Part shown: positions 4,720 to 11,960 of the stretch, piece after piece
Position numbering within the stretch: position 1 is the stretch's first letter
Layout of the letters: each line of letters begins with the position of its first letter
DNA from: Berkiella sp050247135
GTDB taxonomy: Bacteria; Pseudomonadota; Gammaproteobacteria; Berkiellales; Berkiellaceae
NCBI GenBank assembly: GCA_050247135.1
Contig: JBFWUT010000057.1
Coordinates: forward strand, 1-14,735
DNA: 14,735 bases
Direction: 5' to 3'
Position numbers and translations under genes: made by a program
Notes under the pieces: generated by a model
The model's database searches: none
What the model saw: only the letters and a program-made list of their open reading frames with translations
What the model was told of the DNA's origin: nothing

Positions 4720-6522
4720 GAGCACATACGTAATTTCTCGATCATCGCTCATATTGATCATGGTAAATCAACCCTTTCTGACCGCTTAATCCAATTCTGC
4801 GGTGGTTTGACTGCACGTGAAATGCAAGAGCAAGTACTGGATTCGATGGATATTGAGCGCGAAAGAGGCATTACCATCAAAGCCCAGAGTGTTACCCTTA
4901 GCTATAAGGCTAAAAATAATGTAGAATATCAACTTAATTTTATTGATACTCCGGGGCATGTCGATTTCTCCTATGAGGTCTCGCGCTCATTGGCAGCTTG
5001 TGAAGGTGCTCTTTTAGTGGTGGATGCAGCGCAAGGGGTTGAGGCTCAAACCGTGGCCAACTGCTATACCGCCATCGAGCAAGGGCTTGAGGTGATCCCT
5101 GTCCTGAACAAAATTGATTTACCGCAGGCTGATCCAGATCGTGTTAGCCATGAAATTGAAGAGATCATCGGGCTAGATGCCACCGATGCTGTACAGGTGA
5201 GTGCTAAAGCGGGTATTGGCATCGAGGCTCTTCTAGAGAGTTTGATTGCGCGGATCCCACCGCCTAAAGGCGATGCTAACGAGCCGTTGCAAGCCTTAAT
5301 TATCGATTCCTGGTTCGATAGTTATTTAGGCGTAGTGTCGCTGGTTCGAATTAAAAATGGCGAACTCAAAAAAGGCGATAAAATTAAAATCATGTCCAGT
5401 GGCCGTGATTTTATTGTTGATCATGTGGGAATTTTTACGCCTAAGAAAGCCTTTAAAGACATTTTAAAAACAGGTGAAGTCGGATTTGTGGTAGCTGGGA
5501 TCAAAGCGATTGATGGTGCTCCCGTGGGCGATACCATCACCTTAATGAAAAATCCGGCGCTTAAACCTCTTCCCGGTTTTACTAAAGTACAGCCGAAGGT
5601 TTATGCCGGTTTATTCCCGGTGAGTTCAGATGATTTTGAAGCTTTCCGTGAAGCATTAGCAAAATTAAACTTAAACGATGCTTCCTTGTTTTATGAACCT
5701 GAAAATTCTCAAGCTCTTGGGTTTGGTTTTCGTTGCGGCTTTTTAGGTATGCTGCACATGGAAATTATTCAGGAACGCTTAGAGCGTGAATACGATTTGG
5801 ACTTAATCACCACTGCACCAACAGTAGTTTATGAAGTGGTGAAAAAAGGTGGTGAAGTGATCCGCATCGATAATCCGGCTAAGTTGCCTGATCCAAGTCA
5901 AATCGAAGAAATGCGTGAGCCAATTGTCGAAGCGCATATTTTGGTGCCACAAGAGTATTTGGGTAATGTTATAACGCTGTGTATTGACAAGCGGGGCGTT
6001 CAAACCAAAATGATGTATTTGGGTTCGCAAGTGTCGCTCACTTATGAAATCCCGATGAATGAAGTGGTATTAGACTTCTTTGACAAGCTGAAATCAGTAA
6101 GCCGAGGGTATGCTTCGTTAGAATATAGTTTAAAACGCTTTCAAACAGCAAATATGGTTAAAATGGACATTTTAATCAATTCAGAAGCGGTTGATGCGTT
6201 AGCTTTAATTGTGCACAGAGACAGCGCTTATTACAAGGGAAGAGATATTACCGCTAAAATGAAAGATCTCATTCCGAGGCAAATGTTTGATGTGGCCATT
6301 CAAGCTGCTTTGGGTGGACAAATTATTGCTAGAACCAGCGTTAAAGCATTACGTAAAAATGTAACAGCAAAATGTTACGGTGGTGACGTTTCTCGTAAAC
6401 GCAAACTGCTCGATAAGCAAAAGAAAGGTAAAAAGCGGATGAAGCAAGTGGGGCAAGTAGAAATACCCCAAGAAGCTTTTTTAGCTATTTTACAAGTGTC
6501 TGATAGTAAGGATAAAAAATAA
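4717..6522 (+). CDS. lepA: Elongation factor 4 (LepA), ribosome-associated GTPase
   Basis: A translational GTPase that acts on ribosomes. The 601 residues match the usual length (E. coli 599). GTPase motifs: G1 A-H-I-D-H-G-K-S-T at 11-19, G2 R-G-I-T at 50-53, G3 D-T-P-G-H at 77-81 and G4 N-K-I-D at 131-134. Then come the EF-G-like domains II, III and V and the LepA-specific basic C-terminal domain, with its conserved Y-G-G-D-V-S-R-K-R-K-L-L-x-x-Q-K-x-G-K-K-R-M signature near the end. The stop TAA shares one base with the ATG of lepB (TAATG), the usual lepA-lepB arrangement. The start has odd spacing to its AGGAG (see the entry at 4697), so an N-terminus three residues longer is possible. No clear -35/-10 pair is visible in the 173-nt gap before it; TAAAAT at 4673-4678 is a weak -10 candidate. 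Confidence 0.98.
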   Translation: MEHIRNFSIIAHIDHGKSTLSDRLIQFCGGLTAREMQEQVLDSMDIERERGITIKAQSVTLSYKAKNNVEYQLNFIDTPGHVDFSYEVSRSLAACEGALLVVDAAQGVEAQTVANCYTAIEQGLEVIPVLNKIDLPQADPDRVSHEIEEIIGLDATDAVQVSAKAGIGIEALLESLIARIPPPKGDANEPLQALIIDSWFDSYLGVVSLVRIKNGELKKGDKIKIMSSGRDFIVDHVGIFTPKKAFKDILKTGEVGFVVAGIKAIDGAPVGDTITLMKNPALKPLPGFTKVQPKVYAGLFPVSSDDFEAFREALAKLNLNDASLFYEPENSQALGFGFRCGFLGMLHMEIIQERLEREYDLDLITTAPTVVYEVVKKGGEVIRIDNPAKLPDPSQIEEMREPIVEAHILVPQEYLGNVITLCIDKRGVQTKMMYLGSQVSLTYEIPMNEVVLDFFDKLKSVSRGYASLEYSLKRFQTANMVKMDILINSEAVDALALIVHRDSAYYKGRDITAKMKDLIPRQMFDVAIQAALGGQIIARTSVKALRKNVTAKCYGGDVSRKRKLLDKQKKGKKRMKQVGQVEIPQEAFLAILQVSDSKDKK

Positions 6523-7316
6523 TGTCAGTATATATGGATTTTTCAGCCATGTTGGCTATTGGCACTGCCGTCTGTGGAGTGATTTGGGCAATCGACGCTT
6601 TTTGCTTTAAGAAAAGTCGTTTGAAAAAGTATAACGAAGCAGAGGATACCCATGAGCCAAAGATTGTTGAGTATGCTCGTTCATTTTTTCCTATTTTACT
6701 TATTGTACTGATATTACGCTCATTTATTGCAGAACCTTTTCGGATCCCTTCAGGTTCGATGAAACCCACCTTATTAGAGGGGGACTTCATATTGGTGAAC
6801 AAGTATATCTATGGAATCAGGTTGCCAGTGACCGGGACAAAAATCATTAAAATGGGGGAGCCAAAGCGTGGTGATATTTTAGTGTTTCGTTTCCCAAAAA
6901 ATACCAAAGTGGATTTTATTAAGCGGGTGGTAGGTCTGCCAGGTGATAAAATTGGCTATAAAAACAAAGTGCTATATTTAAATGGGGAGCCGGTTGCTCA
7001 AGAATTCTCTGGCAAGGTTATCGATGTTGATAGTTATGGCAACAGAAGAGAAATGAACCAATTCAAGGAAATGTTGCCGAATAAACCTCATGATATTTTC
7101 GTGCAAGAGAACCACGGCGCCACCTTAGATGAGATAACCGTTCCAGAAGGTAAATATTTCGTTATGGGTGATAACCGCGATAATAGTGAAGATAGCCGTG
7201 CCTGGGGCTTCGTTCCTGAAAATCTGATCTTAGGTAAAGCATTTTTCAAATGGTTAAGTTGGGATGGCGCTGCTAAAGATATTCGCTGGTCAAGGATGGG
7301 TCATTCAATAGATTAA
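6522..7316 (+). CDS. lepB: Signal peptidase I
   Basis: The inner-membrane protease that removes Sec and Tat signal peptides on the periplasmic side. There are 264 residues. Two membrane segments lie at about 7-29 and 52-70 with a short basic cytosolic loop between them, the two-helix N-terminus of the E. coli type. Catalytic Ser79 lies in I-P-S-G-S-M-K-P-T and catalytic Lys134 in D-F-I-K-R-V-V-G-L-P-G-D. The conserved box G-D-N-R-D-N-S-x-D-S-R is at 216-226. The length is shorter than E. coli LepB (324), mainly in the loop region, which is common. ATG 6522 overlaps the lepA stop by one base, with AAGGA 9 nt upstream; a second ATG four codons in (6534) is less favoured. Translational coupling to lepA is likely. 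Confidence 0.97.
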   Translation: MSVYMDFSAMLAIGTAVCGVIWAIDAFCFKKSRLKKYNEAEDTHEPKIVEYARSFFPILLIVLILRSFIAEPFRIPSGSMKPTLLEGDFILVNKYIYGIRLPVTGTKIIKMGEPKRGDILVFRFPKNTKVDFIKRVVGLPGDKIGYKNKVLYLNGEPVAQEFSGKVIDVDSYGNRREMNQFKEMLPNKPHDIFVQENHGATLDEITVPEGKYFVMGDNRDNSEDSRAWGFVPENLILGKAFFKWLSWDGAAKDIRWSRMGHSID

Positions 7317-7326
7317 GGAGAATATT

Positions 7327-7701
7327 GTGAAAAAATCAAAGTTGCACCACTCTCAGGGAATTTCATTATTAGGAATGTTGACCGCAATATTATTAGTTTG
7401 CTTTGGGGTCATGCTGGTTGTCAAAATGCTTCCTCCCTATATGGAGAATTATGCGGTTAAGGATGCAATGAAAGACATTGCAAATGAACCTAATTCAGCA
7501 CAGATGAGCAAAGCTAAAATAAAAGATAAGCTCGAAAGACGTTTGCAAGTGGAAAGTATTAATGCTGGTATTGCTAATAATCTAGTGGTTGAAAAAAAAG
7601 ATGGCAAAATGCAAATGATGCTTAAGTATGAAAATAGGGTGGCGGTTTTTGGCAATATTGATTTTGTATTTAAATTTGATGAGCAGGTAGCATTAGAGTG
7701 A
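7327..7701 (+). CDS. DUF4845 family membrane-anchored protein
   Basis: A 124-residue protein of unknown function. There is one N-terminal membrane helix (about residues 12-33, flanked by K-K-S-K at the front) followed by a P-P-Y-M-E-N-Y motif and a small soluble domain, presumably periplasmic. The P-P-Y-x-x-N-Y-x-V-K-x-A-x-x-D-I-A pattern and the position between lepB and rnc are typical of the DUF4845 family in gammaproteobacteria. The pilin-like start (Q-G-I-S-L-L-G-M-L) is a recognised feature of this family, but there is no prepilin peptidase Gly-Phe site. The start is GTG at 7327 with AAGGAG at 7315-7320, a 6-nt spacing that overlaps the lepB stop. Its last codons overlap the rnc GTG (GTGA). 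Confidence 0.85.
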   Translation: MKKSKLHHSQGISLLGMLTAILLVCFGVMLVVKMLPPYMENYAVKDAMKDIANEPNSAQMSKAKIKDKLERRLQVESINAGIANNLVVEKKDGKMQMMLKYENRVAVFGNIDFVFKFDEQVALE

Positions 7702-8375
7702 CAGTAGGAAAAAGGCTCGATGTATTAGAGCGCGCGTTACAATATGAGTTTAGTGATAAATCACTGTTAATGCGTGCTTTAACACATAAGAGTGCGCATC
7801 ACCAACATAACGAGCGTTTTGAATTTTTAGGGGATGCCATTTTAAACTGTGTGATTGCCGATCTATTGTTTAGCCAATTCACAGACGCTACAGAAGGTGA
7901 ACTCACGCGGGCCCGTGCTAGCCTCGTTAATCAAAGTACTCTCTCGCAAGTAGCGCAAGAAATGATGTTGGGAGATTACTTGCGTTTAGGGATGGGGGAG
8001 CAAAAAAGTGGTGGTTTTCGCCGCGATTCGATTTTAGCAGATGCGCTGGAAGCGATTTTAGGAAGCATTTATTTAGATAAAGGCTTTGATTCTGCTTATG
8101 AATGTATACGTCGTTGGTATGATAGCCGATTGGCAAATTTAAAGCCAAATGAACAAGAAAAAGACCCTAAAACACAATTGCAAGAATGGTTGCAAGCGAA
8201 CCAGAAATCATTACCTCGTTATCAAGTAGTGGCCATGGTAGGGGAGCCCCATTCCCAGATATTCACCGTGGTTTGTGAGATAGAAGAATTATCTCTCATA
8301 GTTGAAGGGCAAGGAACCAGTCGGCGTATTGCTGAGCAGGCTGCGGCCCGTAAAATTTTGGAGAAAATTAAATGA
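7698..8375 (+). CDS. rnc: Ribonuclease III
   Basis: A double-strand-specific endoribonuclease for rRNA and mRNA processing. There are 225 residues (E. coli 226). The catalytic domain carries the signature N-E-R-F-E-F-L-G-D-A-I-L at 38-49 with Glu42 and Asp46, and the second metal pair Asp115 and Glu118 in A-D-A-L-E-A-I-L-G. A double-stranded RNA-binding domain spans about 155-224, starting D-P-K-T-x-L-Q-E-W-L-Q and ending with the A-E-Q-A-A-A-R-K-I-L helix. The start is GTG 7698, overlapping the previous stop by four bases (GTGA), and the gene ends in an ATGA overlap with era. This conserved rnc-era coupling makes one message very likely. Confidence 0.98.
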   Translation: MTVGKRLDVLERALQYEFSDKSLLMRALTHKSAHHQHNERFEFLGDAILNCVIADLLFSQFTDATEGELTRARASLVNQSTLSQVAQEMMLGDYLRLGMGEQKSGGFRRDSILADALEAILGSIYLDKGFDSAYECIRRWYDSRLANLKPNEQEKDPKTQLQEWLQANQKSLPRYQVVAMVGEPHSQIFTVVCEIEELSLIVEGQGTSRRIAEQAAARKILEKIK

Positions 8376-9286
8376 TGAATGAAACCGATATGCTACTTGA
8401 TACTCGTTGTGGATTTGTCGCCATTGTCGGCAGGCCTAATGTAGGTAAGTCTTCTTTACTTAACGTCATTTTAGGGCAAAAGGTCAGTATTACTAGTTTC
8501 AAACCTCAAACTACGCGTCATCAAATTTTGGGTATTAAAACCAAAGGTAAGAAGCAAACGGTTTATGTGGATACCCCGGGTATTCATTTAGGGGCACACA
8601 AAGCGTTGAATCGGCAAATGAACAAGGTGGCTCATCAAGCCATGCTGGATGTCAATGCCATTATCTTTGTGATTGAAGCATTAAAATGGACGGCTGAAGA
8701 TGAACGTGTTGCGCAAATGATAGCAACGCATGCAGCGCCTGTGGTCATTGCTATCAATAAAATTGATTTAGTGAAACAAAAAACACAGCTATTAGCATTT
8801 TTGCAAGATGTGAGTCAAAAGCTCCCACAAGCGGAATTGATCCCCTTATCGGTAAAGGGACGTCAACAAATTAACGTGATTGAAGATTGGGTTGATCAAC
8901 ACATTCCCCAAAGTCCGTTTTATTTCCCCGAGGAGCAACAGTTTAACCACACAGAGCGTTTCCACCTATCAGAAATGATCCGTGAAAAGCTCATGCGCCA
9001 ATTAGGGCAGGAACTGCCCTATGCGATTGATGTGCAAATTGAGGCGTTAGAGCACCAAGAAAACATCATTCATATTCATGCGTTAATCTATGCTGAGCGC
9101 GAAGGCCAAAAGCCGATTATCGTGGGCAAGAATGGCCAAGTGCTGCGTGATGTGGGAACTAAGGCGCGCGAAGAAATGGAAAGGTTCTATGGTAAAAAAG
9201 TATGTCTAAAGCTATGGGTTAAGGTCAAAGAAGGCTGGTCAGATAACAGGCATGCTCTACAGGAAATGGGTTACGCACAATCCTAA
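8372..9286 (+). CDS. era: GTPase Era (16S rRNA maturation)
   Basis: An essential GTPase that binds the 3' end of 16S rRNA and checks small-subunit assembly. There are 304 residues. G1 is G-R-P-N-V-G-K-S at 20-27, G3 D-T-P-G at 67-70 and G4 N-K-I-D at 129-132, with a G5-like S-V-K-G at 160-163. The C-terminal KH domain has I-V-G-K-N-G-Q-V-L with its G-x-x-G at 252-255, and the ending L-W-V-K-V-K-x-G-W-S-D is the classic Era tail. Start: ATG 8372 overlaps the rnc stop (ATGA); a second ATG follows immediately at 8375, and either may be used. The stop shares one base with recO (TAATG). Confidence 0.98.
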   Translation: MMNETDMLLDTRCGFVAIVGRPNVGKSSLLNVILGQKVSITSFKPQTTRHQILGIKTKGKKQTVYVDTPGIHLGAHKALNRQMNKVAHQAMLDVNAIIFVIEALKWTAEDERVAQMIATHAAPVVIAINKIDLVKQKTQLLAFLQDVSQKLPQAELIPLSVKGRQQINVIEDWVDQHIPQSPFYFPEEQQFNHTERFHLSEMIREKLMRQLGQELPYAIDVQIEALEHQENIIHIHALIYAEREGQKPIIVGKNGQVLRDVGTKAREEMERFYGKKVCLKLWVKVKEGWSDNRHALQEMGYAQS

Positions 9287-9999
9287 TGCAAGTAGCACTG
9301 TTTGAATCTTACATTATTCACAGTCGAGCATTTCGCGATTCAAGTGCCATATTAGACTGCCTCAGTGCAGAACATGGATTAATCTCAGTCGTGGCTCGTG
9401 GTATTAAAAAGCCACGTTCGCGTTGGTATAGTTATGCGCAGCCATTTATGCGGTTACAGATGGCTTGCCAGGGGAAGGGCGAATTAAAAACACTTACCCA
9501 TGTGGAAGCAAGTATCCTATATCCGACTTTGATAGGTTCTAAAATTAAACTGGGTCTTTATATTAATGAGCTTTTGCACCGCCTTTGCGTGCAAATGGAT
9601 CCGCACCCGCAGTTGTTTCATATATATGATGAAACGCTCACCCATATTGCGCAAAGCTCCAAAGCTCATGAAGAAGAGATGGCTTTGCGAGCATTTGAGT
9701 ATCAGCTCTTAGCAGAATTAGGCTATGGCATTGATCAACAAAAAGAAATTGTGCCAGAGTTATTATATGGTTTTGAACCAGGAACTGGCTTGGTAGAAGC
9801 TAAGATTTTAACAAGTGAAGCTCAGGTGGTTGTGTCGGGAGCCAGCATCTTGGCTTTAGCAGGGCAGCAATTTAATTCTGCGACAGAGCTGTTAGAAGCA
9901 AAGAAGTTGATGCGCTGTATTTTAAATTATTACTTGGGAAATAAACCTTTACAAAGTCGGAAGCTTTTTTTTAAAGCACCCTTGGAGCCTGCGAGGTAA
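9286..9999 (+). CDS. recO: DNA repair protein RecO
   Basis: A recombination mediator that works with RecR and RecF to load RecA on SSB-covered single-stranded DNA. There are 237 residues (E. coli 242). The N-terminal OB fold includes F-R-D-S-S-A-I-L-D-C-L-S-x-E-H-G-L-I-S and V-A-R-G-I-K-K-P-R-S. The helical domain contains Y-I-N-E-L-L-H-R-L and F-E-Y-Q-L-L-A-E-L-G-Y-G, both typical. There is no four-cysteine zinc site, as in the E. coli type. The ATG overlaps the era stop by one base. A T8 run near the 3' end (9965-9972) encodes Phe-Phe and leaves the frame intact. Confidence 0.96.
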   Translation: MQVALFESYIIHSRAFRDSSAILDCLSAEHGLISVVARGIKKPRSRWYSYAQPFMRLQMACQGKGELKTLTHVEASILYPTLIGSKIKLGLYINELLHRLCVQMDPHPQLFHIYDETLTHIAQSSKAHEEEMALRAFEYQLLAELGYGIDQQKEIVPELLYGFEPGTGLVEAKILTSEAQVVVSGASILALAGQQFNSATELLEAKKLMRCILNYYLGNKPLQSRKLFFKAPLEPAR

Positions 10000-10001
10000 C
10001 T

Positions 10002-10748
10002 ATGTTAAAGAATCAACCTATTTTTCTTGGAGTTAATGTTGATCATGTTGCAACAGTTCGCCAAGCAAGACGAGCAGAATACCCTGATCCTGTTCACATG
10101 GCCTTAATAGCAGAAGAGCAAGGCGCTGATGGCATTACGGTGCATTTGCGTGAAGATAAACGCCATATTCAGCCACGTGATGTCATATTATTAAAACAAT
10201 TAGTGAAAACTCATCTCAATTTTGAAATGGCGGCGACGGATGAGATGGTGAACTTTGCCTTAGAATTAATGCCTGAATATTGTTGTGTCGTGCCGGAAAG
10301 TCGCACTGAAATTACCACCGAGGGTGGTTTGGCCGTGACCTCGAATTTTGATTATTTAGCGACTATGACTAAAAAGTTTCAAGAAAAGGGGATCCTGGTT
10401 TCATTCTTTATTGATGCCAACGAAGAGCAAATCACTGCCTCAAAGGAAGCGGGAGCGACGATTGTAGAATTGCATACCGGCCCTTATTCTCACACTCATA
10501 AAGGTACTAAAGAGCGTTTAGCCAAGTTGCAACAGTTACAAAAAGCCGCCACTTTTGCTCATAGTATCGGTTTACAGGTCAATGCAGGGCATGGTTTGAA
10601 TTACCACAATGTCTGGGATGTGGCCGCTATGCCTGAAATGGTAGAACTGAACATAGGACATGCTATTGTGGCCCATGCTATCAGCGTGGGCTTTGCTAGT
10701 GCAGTGCGTGAAATGAAAGAACTCATGCAAAAGGCGCGTGGTTTATAA
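10002..10748 (+). CDS. pdxJ: Pyridoxine 5'-phosphate synthase
   Basis: Joins 1-deoxy-D-xylulose 5-phosphate with 3-amino-2-oxopropyl phosphate to make pyridoxine 5'-phosphate, the last ring-forming step of the DXP-dependent vitamin B6 route, in the cytosol. There are 248 residues forming a TIM barrel. Visible motifs: G-V-N-V-D-H-V-A-T-V-R-Q-A-R at 10-23, D-G-I-T-V-H-L-R-E-D-K-R-H-I at 43-56, N-F-E-M-A with Glu75, V-E-L-H-T-G-P-Y at 155-162, G-H-G-L-N-Y at 196-201 and E-L-N-I-G-H at 215-220. It begins 2 nt after the recO stop with GAGG 6 nt before the ATG, and its stop shares one base with acpS. Confidence 0.98.
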   Translation: MLKNQPIFLGVNVDHVATVRQARRAEYPDPVHMALIAEEQGADGITVHLREDKRHIQPRDVILLKQLVKTHLNFEMAATDEMVNFALELMPEYCCVVPESRTEITTEGGLAVTSNFDYLATMTKKFQEKGILVSFFIDANEEQITASKEAGATIVELHTGPYSHTHKGTKERLAKLQQLQKAATFAHSIGLQVNAGHGLNYHNVWDVAAMPEMVELNIGHAIVAHAISVGFASAVREMKELMQKARGL

Positions 10749-11131
10749 TGATTTATGGCATAGGCACGGATATCGTCGAAATTGCTCGTATTCAAAAGCT
10801 TTATGAACAATACGGCGATCGCTTTGTGAAACGGATTCTATCAGAAGCCGAACAAGACCTATTTGCATTTCATCATTATTCAACCGCTTTTTTAGCCAAG
10901 CGTTTTGCTGGCAAAGAAGCGGTAGCTAAAGCATTGGGCACCGGTATTGGTGAAAGCCTGGCTTTTACTGAGATCAGCATCACCAATGAACAAAGCGGGA
11001 AACCGATTGTGACGCTTGAGGGTAAAGCAAAAAATCGCTTAACAGAGCTGTCAATTCGCGAGTTATCAATTAGTCTTTCCGATGAAAAAAGTTATGCGTT
11101 AGCTTTTGTGATAGCTACGAAATCTTTATAA
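10748..11131 (+). CDS. acpS: Holo-[acyl-carrier-protein] synthase
   Basis: Transfers 4'-phosphopantetheine from coenzyme A to apo-ACP, activating it for fatty acid synthesis. There are 127 residues (E. coli 126). The N-terminal G-I-G-T-D-I-V-E-I contains the metal ligand Asp8, and F-L-A-K-R-F-A-G-K-E-A-V-A-K-A-L-G-T-G-I contains Glu57. The C-terminal S-L-S-D-E-K-S-Y-A-L-A-F-V strand is also standard. ATG 10748 overlaps the pdxJ stop (TAATG), the conserved pdxJ-acpS pair. It is the last gene of the housekeeping run; no clear Rho-independent terminator is visible in the 115 nt that follow. Confidence 0.98.
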   Translation: MIYGIGTDIVEIARIQKLYEQYGDRFVKRILSEAEQDLFAFHHYSTAFLAKRFAGKEAVAKALGTGIGESLAFTEISITNEQSGKPIVTLEGKAKNRLTELSIRELSISLSDEKSYALAFVIATKSL

Positions 11132-11199
11132 CGTGTAGATACGATGAGTTCAACACGATAGTTTCTTGACCATTCACCAAACAGTATGTTCGATGTCTC

Positions 11200-11228
11200 T
11201 TGACAGTTGTATACTAAAAGAGTATGCA
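11200..11228 (+). promoter_or_regulatory. Candidate promoter overlapping an inverted repeat before the Tyr-Gly-rich gene
   Basis: TTGACA at 11200-11205 is a perfect -35 hexamer. At 17 nt spacing the -10 would be TATGCA (11223-11228), which is weak. A better -10-like TATACT (11210-11215) has no -35 at the right distance. An 8-bp inverted repeat (11208-11215 with 11221-11228, core ATACT-AAAAG-AGTAT, one G-T mismatch) covers the same bases and could be an operator. Transcription from the downstream -10 would leave a leader of only about a dozen bases before ATG 11247. Confidence 0.4.
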
Positions 11229-11246
11229 CTTGTTTGAGAGTGATTT

Positions 11247-11960
11247 ATGCCTGAAATTGACAACTTATTTACAAAAAGATGGCAAGAAATTATTCGCACT
11301 GCTGATATTCAAAAGCAGTTATGGTTTCTGGCTGCCGTTTTTGGTGGCAAAAACCCTGTGGTAGTTGATGCTACCAAAATAGAGATCAAATATGACTCCG
11401 ATAAAAACAACTACATCATTCGCTCTAAAGGAAAACCAGTAGAAATACCTGGTGAGATGCTGAGTATATTGATGGATAGGATGGTGCCAGAGTCCCCTAA
11501 AGCGGGATCTAGCTCAAACAATACTTATGGTGCTGCCAGACCGGTTAATCAATATGGTGTTACTCCTAGGAAGAAAGCAGAAACCTATGGGGTCGCACCA
11601 AAAAAGAAAACTGTGCAAGAACATTACGGGCCTGTACCCCGTGTTAAAAACCCTAATGAAGGGGTAATGGGGAGTGTTGACGATGTTGTTCGACCTGCTT
11701 TGAACACGACGACATCAACGCCAGCGAGCGAAGCATCTACTCCTGATTTTAACCCAGTTACTACAAGTACCCAGCCTAAGTCTGCATTATCCAAAGCAGC
11801 AGCAAATTATGGCAGTGTTTCTAGTGTGACAGAGCCTACGACTAGAGCGGCGCCTATTGTGAAAACCAATTATGCTTCTATGCCAAAGGAATTTGTTCCA
11901 CCTGATGACTTAAAGGACACTACAAAGCCAACAGATAGTAAAACCCCTAAAAAAACCTAA
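11247..11960 (+). CDS. Unrecognised small protein with Tyr-Gly-x-x-Pro motif series
   Basis: I do not recognise this 237-residue protein. It has a compact N-terminal part (about 1-80) with Trp, Phe and alternating hydrophobic residues, then a disordered tail rich in Thr, Ser, Pro, Lys and Ala. The tail holds a series of tyrosines in near-repeated context: Tyr94 (Y-G-A-A-R-P), Tyr103 (Y-G-V-T-P-R-K-K), Tyr114 (Y-G-V-A-P-K-K-K), Tyr127 (Y-G-P-V-P-R), Tyr188 (Y-G-S-V) and Tyr209 (Y-A-S-M-P-K). There is no signal peptide, membrane helix or cysteine. A GAGAG stretch (11236-11240) about 6 nt before ATG 11247 serves as ribosome binding site. The gene stands apart from acpS by 115 nt with its own candidate promoter, and its stop overlaps the stop of the opposing sensor kinase by 4 bases. 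Function unknown; such tails are seen in scaffold or secreted proteins. Confidence 0.72.
   Translation: MPEIDNLFTKRWQEIIRTADIQKQLWFLAAVFGGKNPVVVDATKIEIKYDSDKNNYIIRSKGKPVEIPGEMLSILMDRMVPESPKAGSSSNNTYGAARPVNQYGVTPRKKAETYGVAPKKKTVQEHYGPVPRVKNPNEGVMGSVDDVVRPALNTTTSTPASEASTPDFNPVTTSTQPKSALSKAAANYGSVSSVTEPTTRAAPIVKTNYASMPKEFVPPDDLKDTTKPTDSKTPKKT

Noticed and set aside
9965..9972. T8 run near the end of recO as a slippage or phase-variation site
   Set aside because: It encodes Phe-Phe in a conserved context, the frame is intact, and a T8 in an AT-rich gene is not unusual.
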